Assembly (NCBI GenBank): GCA_045639905.1
Contig: JAZUDZ010000040.1
Span: 23,090-87,089 of the forward strand
Direction: 5' to 3'
From: RGIG426 sp045639905
GTDB lineage: Bacteria; Bacillota; Clostridia; Oscillospirales; Acutalibacteraceae
DNA: 64,000 bases
Part shown: piece after piece, positions 1-8,608 of the stretch
Layout: each line of letters starts with the position of its first letter
Position numbering within the stretch: the stretch's first letter is position 1
Translations under genes and position numbers: made by a program
Notes under the pieces: model-generated
The model's database searches: none
What the model was told of the DNA's origin: nothing
What the model saw: only the letters and a program-made list of their open reading frames with translations

Positions 1-270
1 CTCAAAATCAATAAGTATATGGCGGGCTCTCAGGGCGGTGATCAGCAAATTGCGGCACGTATCAACTGCAATGAGATTGATTTACTGCTGTTCTTCAGGG
101 ATTCCCAGCATCATGCCAGTGAACCGAACGACGAAGCCATGCTTCGTTTGTGTGATGCCAACAACATTCCGTTTGCCACGAACCTGGCCACGGCCGAGGC
201 TTTGATTCAGGCTTTGGAAAACGGAGATTTGGAATGGAGAAATCTGGTTAATCCCTTAGCCAAAATGTAA
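1..270 (+). CDS. mgsA: Methylglyoxal synthase, C-terminal part (5' end outside window)
   Basis: The open frame enters from the left edge, so only about the last 89 residues are present. They include the family signature GSQGGDQQIAARI, followed by a stretch (EIDLLLFFRD ... NNIPFATNLATAEALI) that matches the substrate-phosphate binding and dimer core of MgsA. The enzyme converts dihydroxyacetone phosphate to methylglyoxal and phosphate, a bypass of lower glycolysis under phosphate limitation, in the cytosol. The internal ATG at 19 falls inside the conserved core and is not the true start. It ends 17 bases before hisS, so the two may be co-transcribed. The family call is secure; regulation cannot be seen. 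Confidence 0.9.
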   Translation, partial: LKINKYMAGSQGGDQQIAARINCNEIDLLLFFRDSQHHASEPNDEAMLRLCDANNIPFATNLATAEALIQALENGDLEWRNLVNPLAKM

Positions 271-287
271 ACAGAGGTAAGAAAAAT

Positions 288-1613
288 ATGGAACTTATTA
301 CAAAAGCTCCCCGTGGGACACAGGATGTACTTCCGGAGAGCAGCCACGAGTGGCAACATGTGGAGCGGACACTGCTGGGAATCGCTCAGGATTACGGATT
401 CCGTGAAATTCGTACCCCTGTTTTCGAGCACACCGAACTGTTTCAGCGGTCCGTCGGCGAAACCACCGATGTTGTTCAAAAAGAAATGTATACATTTGAA
501 GATAAAGGCAAACGGTCTGTGACACTCAAACCGGAAGGAACTGCCGGTGCGGCCCGTGCCGTTTTGGAGCATGGATTGACCGGAGGAGCATTGCCGCTTA
601 AAGTAGCGTATGTGACACCTTGCTATCGTTATGAAAAACCGCAGGCCGGGCGTCTTCGTGAATTCCATCAATTCGGTGTGGAGTGTTTCGGTGCCGGTTC
701 CCCGGCGGCCGATGCCGAGGTAATTGCCCTTGGGGATGCCATTTTAGAGGCGTTCCATGTGCCGGACGTGCATCTGTATATCAACTCCATCGGATGTCCG
801 GAATGCCGTGCAAAATATCAGGAGGCTTTGAAGGCCTATTTCAAATCCCATGAGTCCGAACTTTGTGAGACTTGTGTCGGAAGACTGGACCGCAATCCCA
901 TGCGTATTCTGGATTGCAAATCGCCGGTGTGCAGTGCGATTGCAAAAGATGCACCAATTATTTTGGATTATCTGTGCGATGATTGTCAAAAACACTTTGA
1001 CGGTGTACAGGAATTTTTGAAAAATGCCGGCATTTCGTTTGATATTGATCCCCGTATTGTGCGCGGTCTTGATTATTATACCCGCACGGTTTTTGAGTTT
1101 GTTTGCGAATCCGATGCTTTGGGATCCCAGGCAACGGTTTGCGGCGGCGGCCGCTATGACGGCCTTTTGGAGGAACTGAACGGCAATGCTATGCCGGCTC
1201 TCGGTTTCGGTATGGGGATTGAAAGACTGCTTATGACTCTGAAAGCTTCCGATTATGCTTTCCCGGAAGCGAAACGCTGCGATGTGTATCTGGCTCCCAT
1301 GGGAGATGCGGCGGCAAAAGAGTGCTTCAGTTTGGCAAACGCCCTCCGCTCCGGAGGTGTGTATGCCGCCACCGACGTGGTCGGCAGAGGCCTGAAAGCC
1401 CAAATGAAATATGCTGATAAGATGGGAGCTCGGTATACGATTGTCGTGGGCGACAATGAACTGGAAACCGGTGTTGCCAATTTGAAGGATATGGAGACCG
1501 GAAACGTGACGGAAGTCCGTCTGTTTGAGGATCTTTATACGGTTTTGTACAATTTATCCCTGGATCGAGAAATGTCCAAAATTTCCGGACTTTTTGACCA
1601 GGTTCAAGAATGA
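288..1613 (+). CDS. hisS: Histidine--tRNA ligase
   Basis: At 441 residues this is a full-length class II histidyl-tRNA synthetase that charges tRNA-His in the cytosol. Visible motifs are the N-terminal APRGTQDVLP, class II motif 2 (RYEKPQAGRLREFHQFGVE), the histidine-specific GLDYYTRTVFEF and motif 3 (GFGMGIERLL). An anticodon-binding domain fills the last 100 residues. The start at 288 follows an AGAGGT ribosome site. aspS begins 15 bases after the stop, the common hisS-aspS arrangement of Gram-positive bacteria, so the two are almost certainly one operon. Confidence 0.98.
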   Translation: MELITKAPRGTQDVLPESSHEWQHVERTLLGIAQDYGFREIRTPVFEHTELFQRSVGETTDVVQKEMYTFEDKGKRSVTLKPEGTAGAARAVLEHGLTGGALPLKVAYVTPCYRYEKPQAGRLREFHQFGVECFGAGSPAADAEVIALGDAILEAFHVPDVHLYINSIGCPECRAKYQEALKAYFKSHESELCETCVGRLDRNPMRILDCKSPVCSAIAKDAPIILDYLCDDCQKHFDGVQEFLKNAGISFDIDPRIVRGLDYYTRTVFEFVCESDALGSQATVCGGGRYDGLLEELNGNAMPALGFGMGIERLLMTLKASDYAFPEAKRCDVYLAPMGDAAAKECFSLANALRSGGVYAATDVVGRGLKAQMKYADKMGARYTIVVGDNELETGVANLKDMETGNVTEVRLFEDLYTVLYNLSLDREMSKISGLFDQVQE

Positions 1614-1628
1614 GGGGGTAGGGTTTAG

Positions 1629-3413
1629 ATGGCTGAAACCTTACAAGGGATGCATCGCACCCATTATTGCGGTGTTTTGAGAGAAGAACATATCGGACAA
1701 GAGGTCACTTTGTGTGGCTGGGTACAGCGTCAGAGAGATATCGGACAGCTGATTTTCGTGGATTTACGTGACCGTACCGGTATTGCCCAGCTGGCGTTTG
1801 ACGATGCTACGGACCGGGATGTGTTCCAGAAGGCTTTTACCGTTCGCGGTGAATATGTATTGGCCGCCCGCGGTGTGGTTCGGGAACGTTCTTCCAAGAA
1901 CCCGGATATTCCGACAGGTAACGTAGAAGTTTTTGTTACGGAACTTCGTGTGCTGAATAAAGCGGAAACCCCGCCTTTTGAGATTGTTGAGAACAGCAAT
2001 GCTTCCGAACTTCTTCGTCTGCAATATCGATATTTGGACCTTCGTCGTCCGGATTTGCAGAAAAACCTGCTGTTCCGTCATCGTGTTGCCAAAGTGGCTC
2101 GCGACTTCTTTGACGAAAACGGGTTTGTGGAAATCGAAACGCCGATGCTGATTAAATCCACTCCGGAAGGCGCCCGTGACTTCCTGGTGCCGTCCCGTGT
2201 TCATAATGGCAGCTTCTATGCTTTGCCGCAGTCTCCGCAGCTCTACAAACAGCTGTGTATGGTAGCCGGTTTTGACCGGTATGTCCAGCTGGCCCGTTGC
2301 TTCCGCGACGAAGACCAGCGCGCAGACCGTCAGCCGGAATTCACCCAGATTGACCTTGAGATGTCTTTTGTAGATGTGGAAGATGTCCTGGAAATGGGTG
2401 AGAAATTCATGAGTACCCTGTTTGAAAAAACCTTGGGCGAAAAGATTTCGTTGCCGCTTCCGCGTCTCACATATACCGAAGCCATGGCCCGCTATGGCTC
2501 GGATAAGCCGGATACCCGTTTCGGTATGGAACTGATGGACGTCAGCGAAACCGTGAAGGGTTGCGGATTTGGCGTGTTCACTTCCGCTATTGAAGAAGGC
2601 GGCAGTGTCGGTTGCATTTTGGCAAAGGATGCCGTATCGGTTCTTTCCCGTAAGGAAATTGACAAATTGACCGAGATGGTCCGCGGTATCGGAGCAAAAG
2701 GCATGGCCTGGATTCGTATGACTCCGGACGGGATTGCTTCCTCCTTCGGAAAGTTCTTAACCGAGGACGAAATGAATACATTGCTGGCTGTTGTTGGCGC
2801 TGAGCAAGGAGACGTGGTTCTCTTTATCGCCGACCGTATTAAGAAACATGTTCAGACGGTTTTGGGCGCTCTCCGTTTGGAAGTTGCCGAAAAACTGAAC
2901 ATCCCGCGTGAGGGATATAACCTGTTGTGGATTACCGAGTTCCCGTTCTTTGAGTGGAACGAGGAAACGGAAAACTGGGATGCGATGCATCACCCGTTTA
3001 CTTCTCCGATGGACGAGTGTATCCCGTATCTGGATACCCATCCGGAAAAAGTATTTGCCAAAGCCTATGATTTGGTTTTGAACGGCGAAGAATTATGCAG
3101 TGGTTCCATTCGTATTACCGATCCGGAACTGCAAAGCCATATGTTCCACGCTTTAGGTCTTACCGATGAAGAAGCTATGGAAAAATTCGGATTCCTTTTG
3201 AATGCATTCCGCTTCGGAGCTCCGCCGCATGGTGGTATGGGAATCGGTTTGGATCGTTTGACCATGCAGCTTTTGAAAGCCTCTTCGCTTCGCGATGTAG
3301 TGGCTTTCCCGAAACTGCAGAATATGTCCGAACCTATGACTTCTTGCCCATCTCCGGTAGATGCTTTACAGTTGGACGAACTTGGAATCGAAATTTCAAA
3401 AACAGAAGACTAA
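1629..3413 (+). CDS. aspS: Aspartate--tRNA ligase (bacterial type)
   Basis: At 594 residues this is a bacterial-type AspRS. It has an N-terminal OB-fold anticodon-binding domain (about residues 1-110) and a class II catalytic core with motif 2 in the region RCFRDEDQRADRQPEFTQ. The bacterial GAD insertion lies at about 285-420, and a C-terminal GIGLDRL motif 3 is followed by AFPK. It charges tRNA-Asp. A GGGGG-rich ribosome site precedes the ATG. It is the second gene after hisS and is followed at once by a long perfect hairpin terminator. I cannot tell from sequence alone whether it is discriminating or also charges tRNA-Asn. Confidence 0.98.
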   Translation: MAETLQGMHRTHYCGVLREEHIGQEVTLCGWVQRQRDIGQLIFVDLRDRTGIAQLAFDDATDRDVFQKAFTVRGEYVLAARGVVRERSSKNPDIPTGNVEVFVTELRVLNKAETPPFEIVENSNASELLRLQYRYLDLRRPDLQKNLLFRHRVAKVARDFFDENGFVEIETPMLIKSTPEGARDFLVPSRVHNGSFYALPQSPQLYKQLCMVAGFDRYVQLARCFRDEDQRADRQPEFTQIDLEMSFVDVEDVLEMGEKFMSTLFEKTLGEKISLPLPRLTYTEAMARYGSDKPDTRFGMELMDVSETVKGCGFGVFTSAIEEGGSVGCILAKDAVSVLSRKEIDKLTEMVRGIGAKGMAWIRMTPDGIASSFGKFLTEDEMNTLLAVVGAEQGDVVLFIADRIKKHVQTVLGALRLEVAEKLNIPREGYNLLWITEFPFFEWNEETENWDAMHHPFTSPMDECIPYLDTHPEKVFAKAYDLVLNGEELCSGSIRITDPELQSHMFHALGLTDEEAMEKFGFLLNAFRFGAPPHGGMGIGLDRLTMQLLKASSLRDVVAFPKLQNMSEPMTSCPSPVDALQLDELGIEISKTED

Positions 3414-3427
3414 TTTTGCATGACATG

Positions 3428-3461
3428 AAAAGAAGCCGAAAGATTTTTTCGGCTTCTTTTT
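3428..3461. terminator. Bidirectional intrinsic terminator between aspS and the HTH gene
   Basis: A perfect 14 bp stem (3428-3441 with 3447-3460) closes a 5-base loop. The plus strand ends in a T-run for aspS. The A-run on the left arm gives a T-tail for the convergent HTH gene, whose stop codon (3461-3463) abuts the stem. Confidence 0.9.
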
Positions 3462-4102
3462 CAAGTTTTTTCGATTAAGTCCTCCATCGAGCATCCCAGC
3501 ACCTTTGCAATACGGTACAAAGTGTCGGCGTTAGCTTTATTGATATCTTTGTTCCGTTGCTCGTACATCTGGATGGATCTGAGGCTGACACCCGACTTTT
3601 TGGCAAGCTCCGCCTGTGTACACCCGTATGCCATGCGGATTCGTTTCAAGTTTGTTTCGGGATATAATTCTTTCATACGTTCATCCGCTATATCGGCAAA
3701 TTTTGAAATATCTGCCTCGTGGAGCGTATAATACATCTTTTGCAATTCATCAAAGGTAAATGCTTTGAATATGGCGCTATATTTTCTGCCTGACCACCAC
3801 TGATAATAGGCGATAGCCCAACCAATCCAATACTCAGTTGAACGGTCAAGCCGGTCTGTCGGCACTTCCGTGAGTTCTTTTCCGGTAGTCTCTAAAACGA
3901 CATCTGATGCAATTTCTATTCCGCTTTTCCCCGCAAGATACGTTGGTTCACCGTTCTCCATTTTCTTGCTGACTGAGCTTACGACAAACTGCTTGATGAA
4001 GTTTTCTCCGGATATATTGCAAGTATTGACCGCATAATCAAATGCTTCGCCAAGTACCGCCTGTGCCTTACTCAGATATATTTCTTGGTATGCGTGGATC
4101 AT
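3461..4102 (-). CDS. HTH-XRE protein with N-terminal domain, probable antitoxin/autorepressor
   Basis: 213 residues. The last ~65 residues are a Cro/C1-type helix-turn-helix (LKRIRMAYGCTQAELAKKSGVS ... LYRIAKVLGCSMEDLIE). The first ~145 residues form a separate domain of unknown fold, rich in aromatic residues around residue 95 (YWIGWAIAYYQWW). Its start lies 35 bases inside the upstream DUF3990 gene, so translation is probably coupled. An AGAGG site sits about 11 bases before the ATG. As the cognate partner of an ADP-ribosyltransferase-like protein it is inferred to neutralise it and to bind the palindrome at 4793-4808. Antitoxin function is inferred from context only. Confidence 0.7.
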   Translation of the reverse strand: MIHAYQEIYLSKAQAVLGEAFDYAVNTCNISGENFIKQFVVSSVSKKMENGEPTYLAGKSGIEIASDVVLETTGKELTEVPTDRLDRSTEYWIGWAIAYYQWWSGRKYSAIFKAFTFDELQKMYYTLHEADISKFADIADERMKELYPETNLKRIRMAYGCTQAELAKKSGVSLRSIQMYEQRNKDINKANADTLYRIAKVLGCSMEDLIEKT

Positions 4103-4760
4103 CGTTTTTGATACCGCCTCTCATAATATCCCGGATATATAATCCGTCGTCTTCCTCTTCGAGCATTTTCAAATACATACGATTTGCCTCATCGTCGCGC
4201 GATTTGCGAAGAACGTAATATGTATCCTTCTCTGCTACATCAAAGCCTTCGAATTTCAATTTTGAAAATGCGAATTTTGACTTGATAACGATTTGTTCTC
4301 CGAGCTTTCCAAGGCGCATGGCATGCGATAATTGCTCTACTGAAATACCGTTGTTTAGGAAGGATTCTGCATACTCAAAATACGAATCGTCTGCACGGTA
4401 TCCGGTTATCAGATCAAATGCATTTACATTGACTCCGAAGTTGTCGGGCAAATACCGTTTTGCCCTTCTTGCGACCGGTGTTTTTATTGAAAACAATCTG
4501 TGTTCGACCAAAACTGCGATCCAGTTGAGTATGGTGTAATCCGGTCCGTTTAGATTCAATACACTAAGGTGTTCCGTATCCAAAGTATATCGGTTTGAAA
4601 ATCCGTCCCTTAGAGAGGATACAGCCCATTCTTTCGCCAAGGCATCATTTTCGGTGCAGTAAAAGCCAAGCCCGAAATCGTTATTCTTTTTTCCTTTTCC
4701 GAACTCGGGTACTTCAACAATTTCCTTCGAGCCATGATATATTGTAATCAGCTTGTCCAT
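4068..4760 (-). CDS. DUF3990 family protein, ADP-ribosyltransferase-like probable toxin
   Basis: 230 residues from the preferred start. The N-terminal pattern IYHGS ... NNDFGLGFYCTENDALAKEWA is the hallmark of DUF3990, a family related to the ADP-ribosyltransferase fold (an H-containing strand, then a G-x-G-F-Y strand). I chose the ATG at 4760 because GGAGGA lies 7 bases upstream. A start at 4817 is ruled out because it lies upstream of the promoter (4789-4817). The gene overlaps the downstream HTH gene by 35 bases. DUF3990 proteins are commonly next to small regulatory or antitoxin genes. The target is unknown, and toxin activity is an inference. Confidence 0.7.
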   Translation of the reverse strand: MDKLITIYHGSKEIVEVPEFGKGKKNNDFGLGFYCTENDALAKEWAVSSLRDGFSNRYTLDTEHLSVLNLNGPDYTILNWIAVLVEHRLFSIKTPVARRAKRYLPDNFGVNVNAFDLITGYRADDSYFEYAESFLNNGISVEQLSHAMRLGKLGEQIVIKSKFAFSKLKFEGFDVAEKDTYYVLRKSRDDEANRMYLKMLEEEDDGLYIRDIMRGGIKNDDPRIPRNISE

Positions 4761-4788
4761 AGTATTATCCTCCGTTTCATCCACCGCT

Positions 4789-4817
4789 ATTGTATCACTA
4801 AAGTGATAGTGCGTCAA
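4789..4817 (-). promoter_or_regulatory. Promoter of the DUF3990/HTH operon
   Basis: On the minus strand, TTGACG (4812-4817) and TACAAT (4789-4794) are separated by exactly 17 bases. The transcript would start near 4782 and give a short leader before the ATG at 4760. Confidence 0.8.
4793..4808. promoter_or_regulatory. Palindromic operator inside the DUF3990/HTH promoter
   Basis: A 16-base inverted repeat with perfect 7 bp arms, TATCACT-TT-AGTGATA read on the minus strand, fills the -35/-10 spacer and overlaps the first two bases of the -10 box. A protein bound here would occlude RNA polymerase. The HTH antitoxin of the same operon is the obvious candidate. Confidence 0.7.
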
Positions 4818-4856
4818 GAGGCTTGGGATATTCTGTATTACCAGAGAGATTAATTT

Positions 4857-4885
4857 AAGGCATCCTCAAAACGAGGATGCCTTTT
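4857..4885. terminator. Hairpin downstream of the amidase gene
   Basis: An 11 bp perfect stem (4857-4867 with 4873-4883) closes a 5-base loop. The T-run is on the plus side (4882-4885); on the minus strand, where the amidase gene would need it, the tail is AAATTA, so termination there may be partial. Confidence 0.55.
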
Positions 4886-4921
4886 GAAATTTCATGCGCA
4901 GATGCTTTGAAAATATAGTGT

Positions 4922-7900
4922 TTAACCGAGTTTTTTCTGGTATGTGACGGCACCCTGTGCGATGGCGCTGCAAAGCTTGGACTGGAATCCGTCATCAATC
5001 AAAAGTTCCAGATCGTCTATGTTTGTCATAAAGCCGCATTCTATCAAAATGCAGGGGCACACGGTATTGCGAATAACCTGGAACGGATCCCAAATGGCAC
5101 CTCGGTTTTGTGTGGTTTTCTCGGCTGTATAGGTTTTGTACATGTTATCCGCCACGGCCTTGGCAAACGGGTAGGAATACTCGTTGTAATAATGGACGGA
5201 AGGTCCGTTGGCCGATGCTGCGGAAACGCCGTTCATATGAATGGAAATAAATAGGTCCGGTTCGGCTTTGCGTGTAATCTTAGTGACATCGTGCAGCTCA
5301 ACCTTTGTGTCCGTGCTACGGGTCATTACAACGGTGGCACCTAAATCTTCCAGCTTTTTCTTCAAAGTTTTGCTGTACGATAAGGTTAAGGTTTTTTCGT
5401 ATAGCCCTTCAATGGCGCCGTAAGTTCCGGACCATTCACCGCCATGTCCGGGATCAACGACAATGGTTGTTCCTTGTAACGGCTTGGAGGAGGAAGTAAC
5501 ACGGGTGGGATGCTTGAACCGAATGACCAGATTCCCGTTTTCCCAGTCGGCGACATATCCGTTAAAGGTGCCGTTTTGCTTGAGTTTTACGCGAAGTTTG
5601 CAGCTGTCGCCGCTTGTATTGACCCAGGAAGCAGAAGAAATGACGGGGCTGCCGGAAACCTGGAACGTACCGGAGGCGGACGTGGTGTAATGGAAGGTTA
5701 TATCAATATAGGTGGCACTGAAGGACGTGACGTCATACATCGGTCCGAAGGTGCCCATTTTGTTTATATACGGATAACTCTGTGGGAGGAATTGCAGGTC
5801 ATACGGGACATTCCATCCGGTTGACAGAGTCAGCGTGGTATAGTCAGAAGAAACACTGGCGGATTTTGCTTTCATGCTGTTGGCGGTCAAAGACCCTTCT
5901 GTCTGATAGACGGAGGCGTCCCCTTTGTAAACACGTCTGCCGGAGCCCAGCAAATAATAGCTGTTACCGGAGGCGGAATCGTATACCGTTTTCACCAGCA
6001 CGTCCAAAGTGCCGTACGGCAGATAGGCGTTGGTCGGGCGGGAATAGTCCTCGACGGCAGTTCCGCTGAACACCTCCGCGTAGTCGGTGGAGATCTTCAT
6101 AATCTTTCCCTTGGCCAAAACCTTTCCGGACGGAATGGGGGCATTGGTCGGCTCGGCCGTTGGCTTTGCGGTGGTCTTCTTAGTGGTTTTTGCCGGTGCT
6201 TTTGTGGTGCTTACGGTCGGACCCGTAACATATTGAGCACTGACATAGGCAGTCTTTCCGCTCAGTTTTTCTCCGTCCACCGTAGCCGTCCACTCGTATT
6301 CAATTTCCAAAAAATCTCCCTTTTGTCCGATGACGGTGACAGCGGTGCCTTCATAGAGAAGGCCGACACGGTCGTGGTTGGTGTCCGGCGTTCGGCGCAC
6401 GTTGAGTGCATCGGTGGTTTTCGCCGTATACGGATATTTGGAAGTTGTTTTGGTTGTCTTTTGGGCAGAGGTTTTCGAAGCGGTTTTTGTGGTTTTTGCA
6501 GCCGGCTTGGCGGTTGTCTTTTTCGTTGTTTTGACCGTTTCGGTGACTCTCTCGACCGGTGTTGTGTTTTCTTCCGGTTCTTCCTCGGCCTCGATGTATA
6601 TGGATCCGCCGGACAGGGTAGAACGGGAACCGGCATAGGAAGCCGATACGGTAATGGCACCGAGATTCTGAACGGAAGATTTACCTGCCGGGAGCGTAAA
6701 GGTACCGGAGAAGTTGATATAATCGGTATCCGTATCATTCCGGTCCGTATCTTCTTTGATCGGTGCCGGTTTCATACTGACGGATTTTCCGCCGACCGTA
6801 GCGGTTACGGTTGCGTTTTTATATGCAATCGCCGAAACGGCGATTTCCGCTTCTCCCGGGAGCGTGATGCTCTTGGAGGGGGACACGCTGCGAAGCAGGT
6901 CAAAAGAATAGGTAATGGTGTATGTGACGGTTTTTCCTTTATGACTGAACGTGAAGGTGTTTTTTCCGGCCTTCAGCGATACATCCTGGGAAAACAAACC
7001 ATGTTCCGATTGCTTGACGGGCTTTTCATTCATAAGAAGGGGGAAGTGCGGGTCGGATGTTCCCTGGAACGTAAAGGTGGATTCATCGGTCGTCAGAGAC
7101 GTTTTTTCCGGTGAGTTGATGGTAAGTTTGTTGGCCAGATCCGTCAGGTCAACACTTCCCTTCATGGCATCCATCAACACTTTTGTGCTGCCGCCTCGGT
7201 CGCGTTTTAAATCGCCCAGTGAGTAGATGGCGCCTCCGCAAAAACCGGTTGTTTCTTTGGCACAATTCCACTGAAGAGCCAGTTCATCCGGAGAGGTCCA
7301 TCCTTCCTCGCCCATGTGACAGGCGTAGACAATTGTATAAAACGGCCTGCCGGTTTTTTCACACAAAGCGCCCCACCAGGAAACGGCGGTGCGGAAGGAA
7401 ACGGATTCATCATCCAGCGTGGTGTCGGCTTTTAAAGCAATGGAATCAATCAGACCGGATTCGGCCCAACCTTTCACGTCGGCCATACCGTCGGAATACA
7501 AACTGTATGCGGAAACGGCCTCCATGCCTTCCGGCTGGTCGGAGTCCATCGCCCAAACCGGGGACACCAGCACACCGACGGGCATGTTCGGATTTTGCGT
7601 CCACAGAGCATTGGTCCACGAAGATATACATTCGCTCATTTTCGTACGAAGAGTATCTTCGTCGGAGCCGGCCGCCGTAAAGTGGGGCACCGCAATTTTC
7701 ATGGCATCGTTACGACCGGCAAAAGCATAACCGTCCAGATAGATGCCGGAAAATGCATAACCGGACAAAGTGAGCAAATCAGAGGTAATGGCTTCTTCGG
7801 TTTTTTCACTGAACGGGTCCGTTCCCAAATCGGTTACACCGATGTCCAGGACTGCGAAAACGTTCAGGTTTTCTTTCTTGCACTCACCGAGCAAAACGGC

Positions 7901-8428
7901 AATCGGGTCGGCACCGCCGCTGATTCGATCAAAGGACTCGAAAAGTTTAGATGTATACAAGGCTTTTCCGTTTACCTGGACCGGGAGAATGACGGTGTTG
8001 AAATCATAATCCGAAACGACTGCCTTTACGATGGCTTTCGCTTCCGAACACATGGTTTCTTCCGTGTTTTCCGTATGTTTCAGATAATCTTTCGTGGGTA
8101 AAACAAAGGCACCCTTCATACGTTCCGGCAAAACGCTCTTCGGATCCGGACGGTGCAGTTCCGTATTCAGAGACGTTTCCGTACTGGCTTCGGAAGAGTC
8201 GGATTGCTCCGACAGAGGAAGCCCGGAATGGTTATGACTGATTGTTTGGAACACGGCAAGACCGATGCCGGCCAAAAAAATCAACCCGACCAGGACCAGT
8301 ATGGCAATCATAGGCCATTTCTTTTGCGGCTTGGATCCGGTCAAAACAACGGCATCATCCTGCTCCATGACGGTAGCTCTCGCCGGCTCGGATTCGGTAT
8401 GCACTTGTCCTTTTGCATGCTTTCCCAT
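4922..8428 (-). CDS. Membrane-anchored N-acetylmuramoyl-L-alanine amidase with GHL10-like and SH3 domains
   Basis: 1168 residues. A short cytoplasmic N-terminus is followed by one membrane helix (about 38-62). A TIM-barrel-like domain at about 105-430 resembles the glycosyl-hydrolase-like GHL10/DUF187 family (MKGAFVLPT ... SGIYLDGYAF). Next come beta-rich modules, a Lys/Thr-rich linker, a bacterial SH3 domain near 680-745 (LNVRRTPDTNHDRVG) and another linker. The C-terminal Amidase_3 domain (986-1168) carries the zinc and catalytic residues His995 (VDPGHGG), Glu1007, His1064 (SIHMNG) and Glu1130 (IECGF). It should cleave the lactyl-peptide bond of peptidoglycan outside the membrane. It is much larger than usual amidases. 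It is a single-gene unit diverging from the phosphodiesterase gene. Confidence 0.9.
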   Translation of the reverse strand: MGKHAKGQVHTESEPARATVMEQDDAVVLTGSKPQKKWPMIAILVLVGLIFLAGIGLAVFQTISHNHSGLPLSEQSDSSEASTETSLNTELHRPDPKSVLPERMKGAFVLPTKDYLKHTENTEETMCSEAKAIVKAVVSDYDFNTVILPVQVNGKALYTSKLFESFDRISGGADPIAVLLGECKKENLNVFAVLDIGVTDLGTDPFSEKTEEAITSDLLTLSGYAFSGIYLDGYAFAGRNDAMKIAVPHFTAAGSDEDTLRTKMSECISSWTNALWTQNPNMPVGVLVSPVWAMDSDQPEGMEAVSAYSLYSDGMADVKGWAESGLIDSIALKADTTLDDESVSFRTAVSWWGALCEKTGRPFYTIVYACHMGEEGWTSPDELALQWNCAKETTGFCGGAIYSLGDLKRDRGGSTKVLMDAMKGSVDLTDLANKLTINSPEKTSLTTDESTFTFQGTSDPHFPLLMNEKPVKQSEHGLFSQDVSLKAGKNTFTFSHKGKTVTYTITYSFDLLRSVSPSKSITLPGEAEIAVSAIAYKNATVTATVGGKSVSMKPAPIKEDTDRNDTDTDYINFSGTFTLPAGKSSVQNLGAITVSASYAGSRSTLSGGSIYIEAEEEPEENTTPVERVTETVKTTKKTTAKPAAKTTKTASKTSAQKTTKTTSKYPYTAKTTDALNVRRTPDTNHDRVGLLYEGTAVTVIGQKGDFLEIEYEWTATVDGEKLSGKTAYVSAQYVTGPTVSTTKAPAKTTKKTTAKPTAEPTNAPIPSGKVLAKGKIMKISTDYAEVFSGTAVEDYSRPTNAYLPYGTLDVLVKTVYDSASGNSYYLLGSGRRVYKGDASVYQTEGSLTANSMKAKSASVSSDYTTLTLSTGWNVPYDLQFLPQSYPYINKMGTFGPMYDVTSFSATYIDITFHYTTSASGTFQVSGSPVISSASWVNTSGDSCKLRVKLKQNGTFNGYVADWENGNLVIRFKHPTRVTSSSKPLQGTTIVVDPGHGGEWSGTYGAIEGLYEKTLTLSYSKTLKKKLEDLGATVVMTRSTDTKVELHDVTKITRKAEPDLFISIHMNGVSAASANGPSVHYYNEYSYPFAKAVADNMYKTYTAEKTTQNRGAIWDPFQVIRNTVCPCILIECGFMTNIDDLELLIDDGFQSKLCSAIAQGAVTYQKKLG

Positions 8429-8475
8429 AACGGCCTCCTAAAAAAGGGTACAATTCTCATTATATATACAATTCT

Positions 8476-8504
8476 ATTGTACACTTGTCGCAAAGTTCGT
8501 GCAA
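8476..8504 (-). promoter_or_regulatory. Possible promoter of the amidase gene
   Basis: Minus-strand TTGCAC (8499-8504) and TACAAT (8476-8481) are spaced by 17 bases, about 50 bases upstream of the start at 8428. The -35 match is weak. The surrounding AT-rich stretch has alternative -10 boxes. Confidence 0.45.
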
Positions 8505-8574
8505 GAGAAAATATGAAAAGAGCACAGGGGTAGATTATGGTTAGTTATTTTTTCTTTTCATTGCAGTCCCGATA

Positions 8575-8583
8575 TGATATACT
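8575..8583 (+). promoter_or_regulatory. Extended -10 promoter of the phosphodiesterase/birA/hemW genes
   Basis: TGATATACT carries the TGn extension directly before TATACT (8578-8583), with only a weak -35. The start codon at 8609 follows with room for a short leader. Confidence 0.55.
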
Positions 8584-8608
8584 GACCATAGTTTGCGAGG
8601 TGAAATGT

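Noticed and set aside
4761..4817. 19-residue N-terminal extension of the DUF3990 protein
   Set aside because: It lies upstream of and within the promoter, so it cannot be transcribed from it; ATG 4760 has a good ribosome site.
6233..7114. 293-codon open frame antisense to the amidase gene
   Set aside because: Low-complexity Phe/Arg/Gly-rich translation opposite repetitive linkers of the amidase, with no ribosome site or conserved motif.
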